Part shown: in pieces, positions 55,139 to 64,000 of the stretch
How the letters are laid out: each line of letters starts with the position of its first letter
Position numbering within the stretch: the stretch's first letter is position 1
Origin: Tessaracoccus sp.
Lineage (GTDB): Bacteria > Actinomycetota > Actinomycetes > Propionibacteriales > Propionibacteriaceae
Assembly: GCF_016714275.1 (NCBI RefSeq)
Contig: NZ_JADJNP010000004.1
Span: 682,001-746,000 of the forward strand
Direction: 5' to 3'
Length of the DNA stretch: 64,000 nt
Program-made: the position numbers and the translations under genes
Notes under the pieces: generated by a model
The model's input: only the letters and a program-made list of their open reading frames with translations
What the model was told of the DNA's origin: nothing
The model's database searches: none

Positions 55139-55822
55139 TCAGCGGACCCGCTTGCCGAACTCGAAGACCCATGCCGGATCGTCGCCAGGCCCGGCCGGGC
55201 GATGCGGCGACACCCTGTAGATGCCGTCCTGGTCGCACCACAGCGCCATGTATCCGACGACCGACAGGAGATCGTTGATGACCTGTAGCCAGGATGTGTC
55301 GTCGCCGGTGATCGGCCACGACCTCGCGGCGGGCATCGTCAACGGCGAGTCCGTGACCGCGACCCTCGTCTCGCCGAGGGCAGCGAGGATCGAAACGACC
55401 GTCGCGACGACGTTCGCGCCCTCAGCCACCGAGTAGGTCTCGGCTGGGCAGTCCTGCGCCGGCACCGCCAGCTTGTCCATGAGCGTAACCGAGCACAGAG
55501 CGAGGCCCTGCTCATCCTCCCAGACGGTCTCCGGCCGTTCCGGCAGGTAGACGCCCCAGGGGATCGGCTCGTCGAGGCCGTCGAGGTGCTGCTCGATGCG
55601 AATCCTCGCGCGGCCCCAGTCGATTCCGGCGAATCCCGTCGGCGACACCAAATCCAGGGAGCCGCCGCCTCGGATCTCGCGAAACCTGTTCTGCTCCAGC
55701 TGTCCGCTCGTGAACTCGTGGAGGTCCCGGACCAGCATGTCGTTGTCGTCGAGGAGCACCGCCGCCCACCGCGTGGACCGGTGCCCGTACATCGCGGCGC
55801 GGATCTCCGGCGTCAGATCCAT
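55139..55822 (-). pseudogene. Tail gene, 5' part, cut by the IS3 insertion
   Basis: About 227 codons from ATG 55822 (overlapping the FN3-protein stop). MDLTPEIRAAMYGHRSTRWAAVLLDDNDM begins a protein with IRIEQHLDG..IPWGVYLPERP and DDTSWLQVINDLLSVVGYMALWCDQDGIYRV, as in siphovirus minor tail/baseplate hub proteins. The reading ends at a TGA made by the IS border. Continuation lies at 53427-53877. Confidence 0.75.
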
Positions 55823-58800
55823 CAGGACCCCACCGTCCGGTAGTCCGCGACCCGCTCAGCCGACAGCGTGACCTCGTGATGCCCCTCCGCGCCGAGACGT
55901 TTCGACGCGCCAGGCTGGACGGACACGACGAGGCAGTGCCCGTCGGGGTCACGCCACAGCTTCGGCCGGGCGGTTGTCAGGATGCGGTGAAGGTCTGGCA
56001 GTGTTGCGAGCGGGGTGCCGTCGGCGGTCGTCGCGGCATGCCGGGGTGGCACCACAGCGACGATGCCCAGCTTGTGGACGCGGCCAACACCGGCGTATTC
56101 GGTCGCGTAGGTGTCGCCCGCGAACCGGTGCAGTGCGAGGTCAGCAAGCCCGAACTCGGGCTCGCCAACATCAAGGTTGTACACGAACCTGGCCACGTCC
56201 GTGTATCCGGGGCCTGCGCTCAGGTATCCCTCGGCGACAACGATCACCTGATCCGACGGATCGTCTAGGGTCGGCGCGGGCTGCCCTGCCGGGCGGAAGT
56301 GGATCACGGTGGGGGCGCCGGGGTTGGTGGCGCCGTCGGTAGAGGCGGTGACGGCCCGCCATGCCACATCGCCCGCGACGGGGGCGCAGCGATCAGTCCA
56401 GCCCGTCAACGGGTCGAGCCCGGCGGCCAATGTCACCCAGTCGCCGCCGTCGACCTGGCGTTGAATATCGACAGTGCCGACGCCGATGCGGGTGCCGATC
56501 GTGCCGCCGTCGAAGTACGACTGGACCTTCGCAAGGGCCTCGGCTTCGGTGTCCCCCTCGCAGATGATGAGGTTGCGCCAGCGACTGCGACCGCTGGCCT
56601 TGCCGTTGGCGCCGACGAAGCGCAGCGCATAGTCTGCCATGGCCGGATCGGTGTACCACGACACCGTGAGCAGCGTATCCTCCTGGGCCACATTCGGTGC
56701 CGGGGTTGATAGCGTCAGGGTCGAGGCAGCTCCCCCTGGGGCCGTTTGCGTCACCGCCAAGGTTCTCGACGCCGCATCCTGATTACCCAGCGGCTCATCC
56801 TGGGAGTAGAGCACGCCCGCAGCCACCCACCGGCTCCACCCGGAGCCCATTCGGGCCATGGCGAGGCCGCTGGTATCCCCGGAGGTGCCGCACGGGTAGA
56901 CGCTAGCCGTGGATGTCGCCTGCCTATAATCGGCAGCCATGAAGATGCCGTCCAGGTAGCTGATTGCGCCGCCGCCGTTGGCCATCGCGGCCGACGCAGC
57001 CCCCAGCGCCCTCGGGCGCGGGGCGGTGCCGTCTGCGGCTGCGGCCCACCGAATGTAGGACGCGCTGCCATTGACCGCGCCCACCCATCCGCGGATCTGC
57101 CCGGGCGGGAGCGCGAAGTTCCCGCCGGAGCCATCGAAGAACGAGACCAGCCCGTCGTCACCGACAAGCAGCTGCCCAACCACCAGCCAGTCGCCGACGA
57201 CAGATGCGTTGACCTGGCACCAGACGAGCACCGAGTCGACACCCGCCGGGACTGTGTGCGTATACGCCAGCCGAGTACGCGCCGCGGGGTCCGTCGATAC
57301 CGTGGAGTAAGCCGACGTTGCGGCCGCGACCCATGTGGTCCCCGCGTAGTAGTCGAGAGTGATCCTGACCTGGCGATTCGACGACACCGACAGAGCTGCC
57401 GTGATCGTCTCCCCCGGGGTAACAGCCGCCCCGTGCGGCCCGGCTCCCGGCGAGGCCCCGCAGCGCATCCGCGACACGGCCCCAGCGGTCGGGACCGCGG
57501 AATAGACGCATGTCGCCATGCCGAACGCGTCGTCGTACGTGACAGTCCCCGCCCCGCTTGCCCCCCAGGACATCAGCCAGTCCCCGCCCGTCCGTGCGCG
57601 CGGCTGGATCGCCCGATTCGTGCGAATCGGCGGAACGCTGACTGTCCCGTACGGGTCCGTCAGTCGCGGATTCGTGGCCAGGTTCCGGCGGGTCTCGGCC
57701 CCGTCGACCATCTCGACCGACGCGGACCGCCCTGGAGTGCCAAGCCATGCCGTCGATCGCAAATCCTGCTCGACGGCAAGCGTGGCCGATCCGTCGGCGC
57801 GGCCCCACAGCACCGCAAGCGCAGCCTCGTAGGGCAGCGCGTAGGCCACATCGATATCGACGAGAGCCCAGTCGGACCACAACCCAGACGCGGCCCGGAC
57901 ACGCACACGCACCGTGTAGGAGCGGCCGTTGTCGACACGGCCGAGCGTCGTCGATGCGCCCGCCCCGGTACCCGACCTGGTCAGCGGGGCACCCACACCG
58001 TCTTCGGGTTCGACCCTGAGTTCCCACGACGCCTGAGCGGCGCCGTCGCCCGCGAAGTACATCCACGCAACGGTCACGGTGCCCGACGGCCACGGCGATC
58101 CCGGATCAGGCGACGACAGCGTCAGCGTCGGCTTCTCCGCCAACGTCACAGCCACCACAGCAGCCCAGGCGCCGAACTCGGCATGCAAGCCCTTCGTGCG
58201 GACCTGCCATTCCAGCAGCCCCGACACGCCCAGCGCGGACACGGTGCGGGTCTGCGCCGTCGTGCCCGTCAGCGTGGTCCAGGCGCCGCCGTTGACGCGG
58301 TACCGCAGCTCGTACGCGGTCTGCGTCGAGGAGTCGATCGAGGTGTGCGTCCACGTGAAGGTGATGGCGGCGCCACGGTTCACCGCGCCTGACGTCGGCG
58401 ACTTCAGCACCGGCGCACCGGGCGGTGTCAGCAGCTGCACCGTGTTCGACGGCGCAGACCACGCGGACGTGAGAGTTGACGCGTTCGTCGTGCCCGACGA
58501 GACGGACGCGTTCGCCCGATACCGGTGCGTAACCTCGGCATCGACGCCGGTGAATGTGCGCTCGACGCTGCTCGTGGTCCCGGCGACCGTGACCCAGCCA
58601 GTGCCGCCCGGATTGTCCTGCCAGCCGACCGTGACCGCCCCGAAGCCGCCCGCGGCGCCCGTCACACCTATGTCGGTGGCCGCGGTCTTGACCGCTACCA
58701 GCCCGGACGGCGTAGCCGGGGTTGTGCGGGCATCGTTCGACGCGGCCGAGGCAGCAGATCCGCCCGGGTTGATCGCCACGACCCGCCACCGATACGACCG

Positions 58801-59907
58801 GTTCGCGACAGTGGTCGTGTCCGTGTAGCCCTCGGCGGTCCCCGCGACCGTGGCGACGGTCGCCCACCCAGACCAGCCAGCGGCACCGATCTCGGCCCGC
58901 TCGATCCGCTGCGACGCATACGGCGCCGGGGCCGTAGCGTTCCGCGCCCAACCCAGGCCGTGGCTCGTGTCCGAGTTCCGCGTCACCGTCGGCTTCCCCG
59001 GCGCCGCAGGGGCTGCGGGATACGTCGACACCGTCGCCGACCAATCCGACCAGGCACCCCAGCCGCCCGCCACACCGTTACGGGCCCGAATCCGCACCCG
59101 GTACGCAGTGTTCGCGGCGAGACCCGACACGTTCCAGGTCCGTCCGCCGGACGTCAACACCTGCGACTGTCCCTGGTCCGTTTCCCAGCCGTAAGCATCG
59201 ATCGCCGACCCGTTGTTCGCGGGCGCATCAGCCAGGGTGCCGCGCAGCGCCGACGACGACACCGCCACCAAGGCAGGCTTCGCGGGCTTCGCGGGCACGT
59301 TCGGCACAGTCACCGTGCCGGAGTAATCCGACCACGGGCCAGCACCGGCGGAGTTGACCGCCCGCACCCGAACCTTCGTCGCGAGCCCGAGCGCCAGCCC
59401 GGACCGCGACCACGTCCGGCCCGGCGTGTTGTCCGACGACACGAAATCGTGCGTCGACAAATCCCAGTCGTAGCGGGTGATTGAGGCACCATTCGAGGCC
59501 GGGGCCGACGCCAGTTCCGCGTTGACCCCGCCACCACCGACAGGCGCCCAGAACGCCGTCGCCGATGGGGCCTTCGGCTTACCAGGCACATCCACCACGG
59601 TCACCGACGTCGACACCGACGGCGACCCGCCCGTGTACACGCCGGTGATTTTCGCCCCGAACGTGTAGGACGTGCCGACCTTGCCGTTGACGGTGCCGGT
59701 GTAGATCAGCCGCACCCCACCGTTCTGCGAGTACGTGTAGTTCGTGGTCCCGGCGAGTTGCCCGGTCCGCGTCAACGTCTGATTGTCGGATGCGTTGTAC
59801 TGCATCTCGACGTAGTACTTCGCCGTGATCACGACACCATCAAGCAACAAGTCGACACCGACCCGGATGTTGTTACCGCCAGCGGTCGCCCACGAACCCC
59901 AAACCAC
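55822..59907 (-). CDS. Large phage tail protein with tandem fibronectin III domains
   Basis: 1361 residues. N-terminal beta domain (about 1-105, FGAKITGVYTGGSPSVSTSVTV). Then six or so FN3-like repeats (about 110-690), each with a P-x-x-P-x-x start, a W/Y core (YDWDLS, YGWETD, YRWRVVAIN, YRANASV, YELRYRV, WELRVE) and G-L-x-x-x-T-x-Y/V-R-x-R-A signature (LATKVRVRAVNSAGAGPWSDY). The C-terminal ~650 residues include a carbohydrate-binding-like jelly roll (RRNLATNPRLTD, WVGAVNGSASYIRW) and a hub-like end (FRPAGQPAPTLDDPSDQVIVVAEGYLS). Likely a central tail tip or host-recognition protein. Confidence 0.83.
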   Translation of the reverse strand: MVWGSWATAGGNNIRVGVDLLLDGVVITAKYYVEMQYNASDNQTLTRTGQLAGTTNYTYSQNGGVRLIYTGTVNGKVGTSYTFGAKITGVYTGGSPSVSTSVTVVDVPGKPKAPSATAFWAPVGGGGVNAELASAPASNGASITRYDWDLSTHDFVSSDNTPGRTWSRSGLALGLATKVRVRAVNSAGAGPWSDYSGTVTVPNVPAKPAKPALVAVSSSALRGTLADAPANNGSAIDAYGWETDQGQSQVLTSGGRTWNVSGLAANTAYRVRIRARNGVAGGWGAWSDWSATVSTYPAAPAAPGKPTVTRNSDTSHGLGWARNATAPAPYASQRIERAEIGAAGWSGWATVATVAGTAEGYTDTTTVANRSYRWRVVAINPGGSAASAASNDARTTPATPSGLVAVKTAATDIGVTGAAGGFGAVTVGWQDNPGGTGWVTVAGTTSSVERTFTGVDAEVTHRYRANASVSSGTTNASTLTSAWSAPSNTVQLLTPPGAPVLKSPTSGAVNRGAAITFTWTHTSIDSSTQTAYELRYRVNGGAWTTLTGTTAQTRTVSALGVSGLLEWQVRTKGLHAEFGAWAAVVAVTLAEKPTLTLSSPDPGSPWPSGTVTVAWMYFAGDGAAQASWELRVEPEDGVGAPLTRSGTGAGASTTLGRVDNGRSYTVRVRVRAASGLWSDWALVDIDVAYALPYEAALAVLWGRADGSATLAVEQDLRSTAWLGTPGRSASVEMVDGAETRRNLATNPRLTDPYGTVSVPPIRTNRAIQPRARTGGDWLMSWGASGAGTVTYDDAFGMATCVYSAVPTAGAVSRMRCGASPGAGPHGAAVTPGETITAALSVSSNRQVRITLDYYAGTTWVAAATSAYSTVSTDPAARTRLAYTHTVPAGVDSVLVWCQVNASVVGDWLVVGQLLVGDDGLVSFFDGSGGNFALPPGQIRGWVGAVNGSASYIRWAAAADGTAPRPRALGAASAAMANGGGAISYLDGIFMAADYRQATSTASVYPCGTSGDTSGLAMARMGSGWSRWVAAGVLYSQDEPLGNQDAASRTLAVTQTAPGGAASTLTLSTPAPNVAQEDTLLTVSWYTDPAMADYALRFVGANGKASGRSRWRNLIICEGDTEAEALAKVQSYFDGGTIGTRIGVGTVDIQRQVDGGDWVTLAAGLDPLTGWTDRCAPVAGDVAWRAVTASTDGATNPGAPTVIHFRPAGQPAPTLDDPSDQVIVVAEGYLSAGPGYTDVARFVYNLDVGEPEFGLADLALHRFAGDTYATEYAGVGRVHKLGIVAVVPPRHAATTADGTPLATLPDLHRILTTARPKLWRDPDGHCLVVSVQPGASKRLGAEGHHEVTLSAERVADYRTVGS

Positions 59908-59952
59908 GAGAGGGTCACCACCTAACTGAGTTACAAATACGCCATGGCGCTA

Positions 59953-60177
59953 TTAGGAGACGACCGGATTCCCGGGCGTATTTGGAACAGGTTGACCAGT
60001 CGGCAGATCCGGCCCGGATTCACCGAATGCTGGGAGTAGGGCGGGTATCGTAGTCGGGGCTACGGAATCGCCACCCTTCACGGAAAACGCGAAGGACTGC
60101 ACCGGATCATGTATCGCGAATTGACCGATTCTGCCGAGAGTGTCGGCGCGACGTGTACAGGCGTCGCAAAGCGGCAC
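59953..60177 (-). CDS. Small hypothetical phage protein
   Basis: 74 residues from GTG 60177. A CDACTRRAD motif at the start hints at a small metal knuckle, followed by a Pro-rich tail (LPTGQPVPNTPGNPVVS). It fills the gap between the tape measure and the FN3 tail protein and agrees with the operon direction. No family recognised; could be spurious. Confidence 0.45.
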   Translation of the reverse strand: MPLCDACTRRADTLGRIGQFAIHDPVQSFAFSVKGGDSVAPTTIPALLPAFGESGPDLPTGQPVPNTPGNPVVS

Positions 60178-60220
60178 GAACCGCCTGACTCAGCATCCAG
60201 AGGGAGAGTCCCGTTACCCA

Positions 60221-63200
60221 TCAGACCCGGCCCCCCCTCACCGATCCACGCCGAGCACGGTTAGGGCCGTTCGCGGCCATGTCCTCAACGGTTTCCGCGG
60301 CCCGGGCAGTGCGCCACAGGCCACCTATCAGGAGGTTCGCGAGCAACTCGAGATCCTCACGGGCGAGCCGTGTCGGCCCCTGATCCGGCACATTCAGCGC
60401 CATATCCGCAGCGGTCGGCAGCGACGGCGGTGTCCACGTCGTCTCGGCCTGAATCCGCGCGCTGGCCCAGTCAGCGAGCACATCCGCCCCGTACGTGACC
60501 TCGGGCACGGCCGCGTCGCCCAGGCGGGCAGCAGCAGCAGCGACCACACCCCGGCCGGCGTCGATCGCCAGCCGCAAACCCTCAACCGCGAACCCGCCAA
60601 CGGCCTTCATGACGCGCGATGGGGACTTGATGCCCAACGCCTTCTTCGCGGCCTTGACAACCTTGTCTGTGAGGACCGTCGCCGCCGCCTCCAGCTTCGC
60701 GCTGTCCTTCTTCAGCCCGTCGATCAGGCCCTGCTGCGCCTGAATCCCGACCAAGAACATCGAGTCGGCGACCGTCTTCCCGGCCTTATCCGACCACGAC
60801 CCGAGCGCCGCCCAGTCACCGGCCAGCGACTTCACCTGAGACGCCGACCCCGACGCCAGCGCCTGCGCGACCGGGATACCGGCCGCCGTGCCCAGCGCCG
60901 CAACCTCTTGGATCAGGCCCGGCGGGATACCCTTCCCGGCCAGATCCTTCAGCAGCCCGGCGAACCGCTTGACCTTCGCCGCCAACCCCGCGACCGTGGC
61001 CTGTACTGTCTCGAACGTCGGCGCCGGTAGATCGTCACCGACCAGCGACCTCAAATCGAGCTCGCCCGACAGGGATTGGGACACCGACGCCGCCAACTGC
61101 GCCGACGCCGCCTTCATGTCCTTGAGGGTTGCCTTGGCCGCGTCGATCGCCGCCGTGATCTGACCCTGCGCCTTCGCAATGTCCGCCAACGTCGCGCCCT
61201 TAACGGCCTTCGTCGCGTCCTTCCGGACCTTCCCCGACGCCGTCAAACCTTGCAGCAGGGCGACCGTGCCCTTGTTCAGCCCGACCCAACGCTCGACCGC
61301 ACCCTTGTACTTGCCGTCGTCCCACAGCGTCTTGGTGAGCTTGCTCTGCGCCTTGACGATCTCGTTGGCGCGCTTCAGGTCAGCGGAGGCGCCGGACAGG
61401 TTCTTCTTCGCGAGCTTCGTGGCCTCGGTCGCGGAGATCGACGGCAGCAGCGAGCGGGCCTTGACGCCCTTCCCGCGGTTCTTGTTCCAGGCCCGGATCT
61501 GGTCGTTTTCCTTCTTCCGGGCCTCACGGATTCGCTTCGACTCGGCCGCGATGGCCTTGTCGGACAGCTTGATCGTCTCCTTGGAGAGCTTCGCGATCGC
61601 GTCGCGGACCTCGGGTAGGCCGTCGCCGATGCCGAGCGCGAGACCCTTCCCGATCTGCTGGCCGATCTTCTTGCGGAAGACCTTCGACGGCGAGGCGATC
61701 CCCAGGGCACTCTTGGCCGCGTTTACGGCGGAGTTGGCGAGGTCGCGGGCCGCGTTGGTGACCCACGAGAGCCCGGCCTTGATGCCGTTGACGAAGCCAC
61801 GGACCAGGTCCTGACCGGCCGACAGCAGCTTCGAGCCGATACTTCCGAGCGCGGCCTTCGCCTTGTCCGGCAGGGTCCGCACCAGATCGACCACGGCGGC
61901 GATGCCGGTACGGACTGCCTCCTTCGCGGCGGTCCACGCAGCCGTGATCTTCTCCCGCAGCTTCGCCGCAAGCGACGACGCCGCAGAGGCAACCTTCCCC
62001 GGCAGTGCCGCAACGAAGCCGACGATGGCCGTGATGCCGCCGGAGACGATCGTCTTCAGCCCAGCCCACGCACCCGAGAAGATCGTCTTGATCGCGTTCC
62101 ACGCGCCCGTCACCGTCGACCGAATCGACGACAGCGCCCCACTGAAGATGCTTCTGATCTTCGACCACGCCGCATCGACGATCCCGCGGATCGCGCCGAA
62201 ATTGCCGGTGAAGACCGCGTGCAGAATGAGGAACCCGGCCGCCACAACCGTCTTGATCGTGTCCCACGCCGCCTTGAACAGCGTCCCCCAGATTTTCAGT
62301 GGCGCGGTGATGACCGGCAGGATCGCGTTCAGGCCAGTCGACACGACGTTCCGCAGCGCCGACCAACCGGCCTGTGCGCCACCCGAAATCGACGACCACA
62401 GCCCCGTAAAGAATCCGACCACGCCGTTCCACGCGCCGGTGACGGCGGACACTGTCCCCGACCACGCCCCAGACACCCACGACGCCGCCGCCGACACGCC
62501 CGACGTGATCGCCGACCACGCCGACGAAGCCGCGCCAGATAGCCACGTCCACGCCGAACCGAGCCACGACACGAACGACGCCCACGCCTGCCGACCCACC
62601 TCGGTCTGCGTGAAGAACCACGTCAGGCCCGCGACCAGACCGGCGATGGCCGAGATGACGAGCCCGACGGGATTCGCCTTCATCACGAGGTTGAGCGCGG
62701 CCATCGCGACCTTCGCCCCCGTGAGAGCGCCCCTGGAGGCCACCGACGATCGTCACGACGACGGACATGGCCTTGAAGCCGACGAACGCGGCGGCGAGCG
62801 TGCCCACCAGCGCCCGGTTCGACAACAGCGACCCCGCCAACTCTGCGAGCTGCACGACAAGCGGCAGCAGCACAGGGAGCACCTTCGCGACGGCCCCCGC
62901 AAGCGCAACGCCCACCTCGCCCGCGAGCCCTGCAACCACGGGGATCGCCGGGGCCATGGCGTCGAGCACCTGGCCCAGGGCGTCCACGATCTGCGGCAGC
63001 AGCGGCTTCAGCAGGGTCAGCGCGAACCCGAGCGGCGAGAACGCCGCCACCAGCTGCGCGACCGGCCCAGCCTTCGGCAGCAGTTCTGCCAGCGACTTCC
63101 CGCCCGCGAGGGACGTGAGCGCCGCCCCGAACTTCTCCGCTGCCGGGACAAGCCTTTTACCCCACCCGTCAGCCAGAGGGCCAACCTTGGATGTGAGCGA

Positions 63201-64000
63201 GTCAATGACGGACGTCACGCCCGCCAGGACAGGCTTCGCGGCCTCCAGCGCGGGCGCCATGAACGCGGCGCCGAGCCTGCCGAGGGCGGCGTTCGCGTTC
63301 GCCACCGCGCCCGGGAACGTCTCGCCGGTGCGCTTCGCCGCGCCACCCATCCCGGAATCCATGGCCTTCGCGAACGTTGCGAAATCGATCTCGCCCTTCG
63401 AGACCATCTTCGACACTTCGGCGCTGGTCTTCCCGAGCTGCTTTCCGAGCATTTGGAGTACCGGCACGCCGGAGCTCATCAGCTGGAGCATGTCGTCGCC
63501 CTGGAGCTTGCCGCGGGCGGCGACCGACCCGAAGATCGTGCCGATGTCGGTGAGGGACCGGCCAGAGATCGCAGCAACGTCGGCGACCGTCGACAGCGTC
63601 GACGTCATCTCCTTGCCGTTCTTCACCCCGGCGGCGGCCATCATCGCCGCGACAGAGGCGGCGTCACCGAGGCCATAGGCAGTGCCGCGTACCGACTTCA
63701 GCGCCGAGCCCATGATCGACGTGATCGACTTCGACGAGTGCCCGAGACCCTCAAGCTTCTTCTGCGCGCCCTCGATCGAGATGGCGCGGGTCATGCCCAG
63801 CGAGATCGTCTTACCAACGAGTGCGCCGGCGCCGACGATCGCGGCACCCTTCGCGAGGACCCTGACCAGGCCCTTCGCCCAGCCCTTACCGGTCTTAGCC
63901 CCGGCGGCCTTGCCCTCGGGCACGGCCTCCCCGAGGCTGCGGCGGATGTCCTTCGCCATGCCTTGTGTTGAGGCGAGGATCGTCAGATAGGCGGTGCCGA
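60221..64000 (-). pseudogene. Phage tape measure protein, frameshifted and open at the window edge
   Basis: Sets tail length. The frame is open at 64000 (GTAYLTILASTQGMAKDIRRSLG). It carries a TMP domain (DMLQLMSSGVPVLQMLGKQLG, GEIDFATFAKAMDSGMGGAAKRTGETF), hydrophobic blocks near the middle and helical repeats of the type AWNAIKTIFSGAWAGLKTIVSG. The frame changes at about 62737-62742 (AGGGGCGC on the minus strand): losing one base gives VTIVGGLQGALTGAKVA. The second part runs to 60221. As written the protein would stop early after the shift, so the prophage could not build a tail. Confidence 0.82.

Larger units (their letters stand above)
53878..55141 (+). mobile_element. IS3-family insertion sequence
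   Basis: 1264 bp with terminal inverted repeats TGAAGGTTTGGTTGAC at both ends (53878-53893 and 55126-55141). It carries overlapping orfA and orfB on the plus strand. A direct repeat longer than the 2-bp GC flanking each end is not visible. It interrupts a tail gene, making a TGA stop right at its border. Confidence 0.88.
43416..64000. mobile_element. Siphovirus-type prophage, lysis end, continuing past the window
   Basis: A plus-strand cargo module (43.5-47.4 kb) next to tRNA-Lys and a minus-strand late operon (64.0-47.6 kb) in phage order: tape measure, FN3 tail protein, further tail genes, endolysin, DUF2746 protein, holin, tail fibre, GH16-like and LamG-like tail proteins. Several indels and one IS3 insertion in structural genes suggest it is defective. 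Confidence 0.85.

Noticed and set aside
55822..59907. Long plus-strand frames (for example 56746-58392, 58525-59484) opposite the FN3 tail gene
   Set aside because: Arg/Gly/His-rich shadows with no domains; the minus-strand frame has clear FN3 repeats.
61863..63971. 702-residue plus-strand frame opposite the tape measure gene
   Set aside because: Composition is Ala/Pro/Arg-rich without motifs, and the minus strand matches a tape measure protein.

Overview
The window is high-GC DNA from an actinobacterium. I infer the family Propionibacteriaceae or a close relative from DUF3073, a monomeric NADP-dependent isocitrate dehydrogenase, a tRNA Glu-Asp-Phe cluster, many GTG starts, and many starts placed 6-7 nt after a TANNNT -10 box (leaderless transcription). 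The genus cannot be read from this sequence alone.

Positions 1-9.3 kb are a molybdenum island: the end of a DMSO-reductase-type operon (DmsC-like anchor, TorD/DmsD chaperone, Fe-S protein), cofactor genes (DUF6457, moaE, moeB-like, moeA, moaC, mogA), then a MerR/TOBE regulator with the molybdate transporter modABC. The parts fit one pathway: import molybdate, build molybdopterin, insert molybdenum, and mature a membrane-anchored molybdoenzyme. At 9.3-19.8 kb there is a small secreted peptide, two paralogous membrane histidine kinases with one response regulator, and a convergent FtsX/MacB-type ABC cluster (two ATPases, two permeases, one permease frameshifted). At 19.9-21 kb lie remnants of a galactitol-type PTS locus.

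Positions 21-43.3 kb carry purF-purM, a VapBC pair, a von Willebrand A-domain membrane protein, a beta-lactamase-fold hydrolase, an AbiE pair with a frameshifted toxin, an alditol oxidase, a lipoprotein gene bounded by two copies of a palindromic repeat, icd, a quinate/shikimate dehydrogenase with a ShiA-like transporter, DUF3073, an alpha/beta hydrolase, a formylglycine-generating enzyme, a saccharopine-dehydrogenase-like protein, three tRNAs, a frameshifted SH3/peptidase wall protein and a badly broken membrane-protein gene.

From tRNA-Lys (43.3 kb) to the window end is the lysis-side part of a siphovirus-type prophage, probably integrated at the tRNA. Next to the tRNA is a plus-strand cargo module (43.5-47.4 kb) of unknown genes driven by two promoters that sit inside long perfect palindromes. 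A two-way terminator separates it from minus-strand late genes: tape measure, FN3 tail protein, tail genes, endolysin, DUF2746, holin, tail fibre, GH16-like tail enzyme, LamG-like tail protein. An IS3-family element interrupts one tail gene.

At least eight loci carry single-base indels that split an otherwise convincing protein. Either several genes here are truly decaying (the prophage looks defective) or the assembly has residual indel errors; raw reads would decide.
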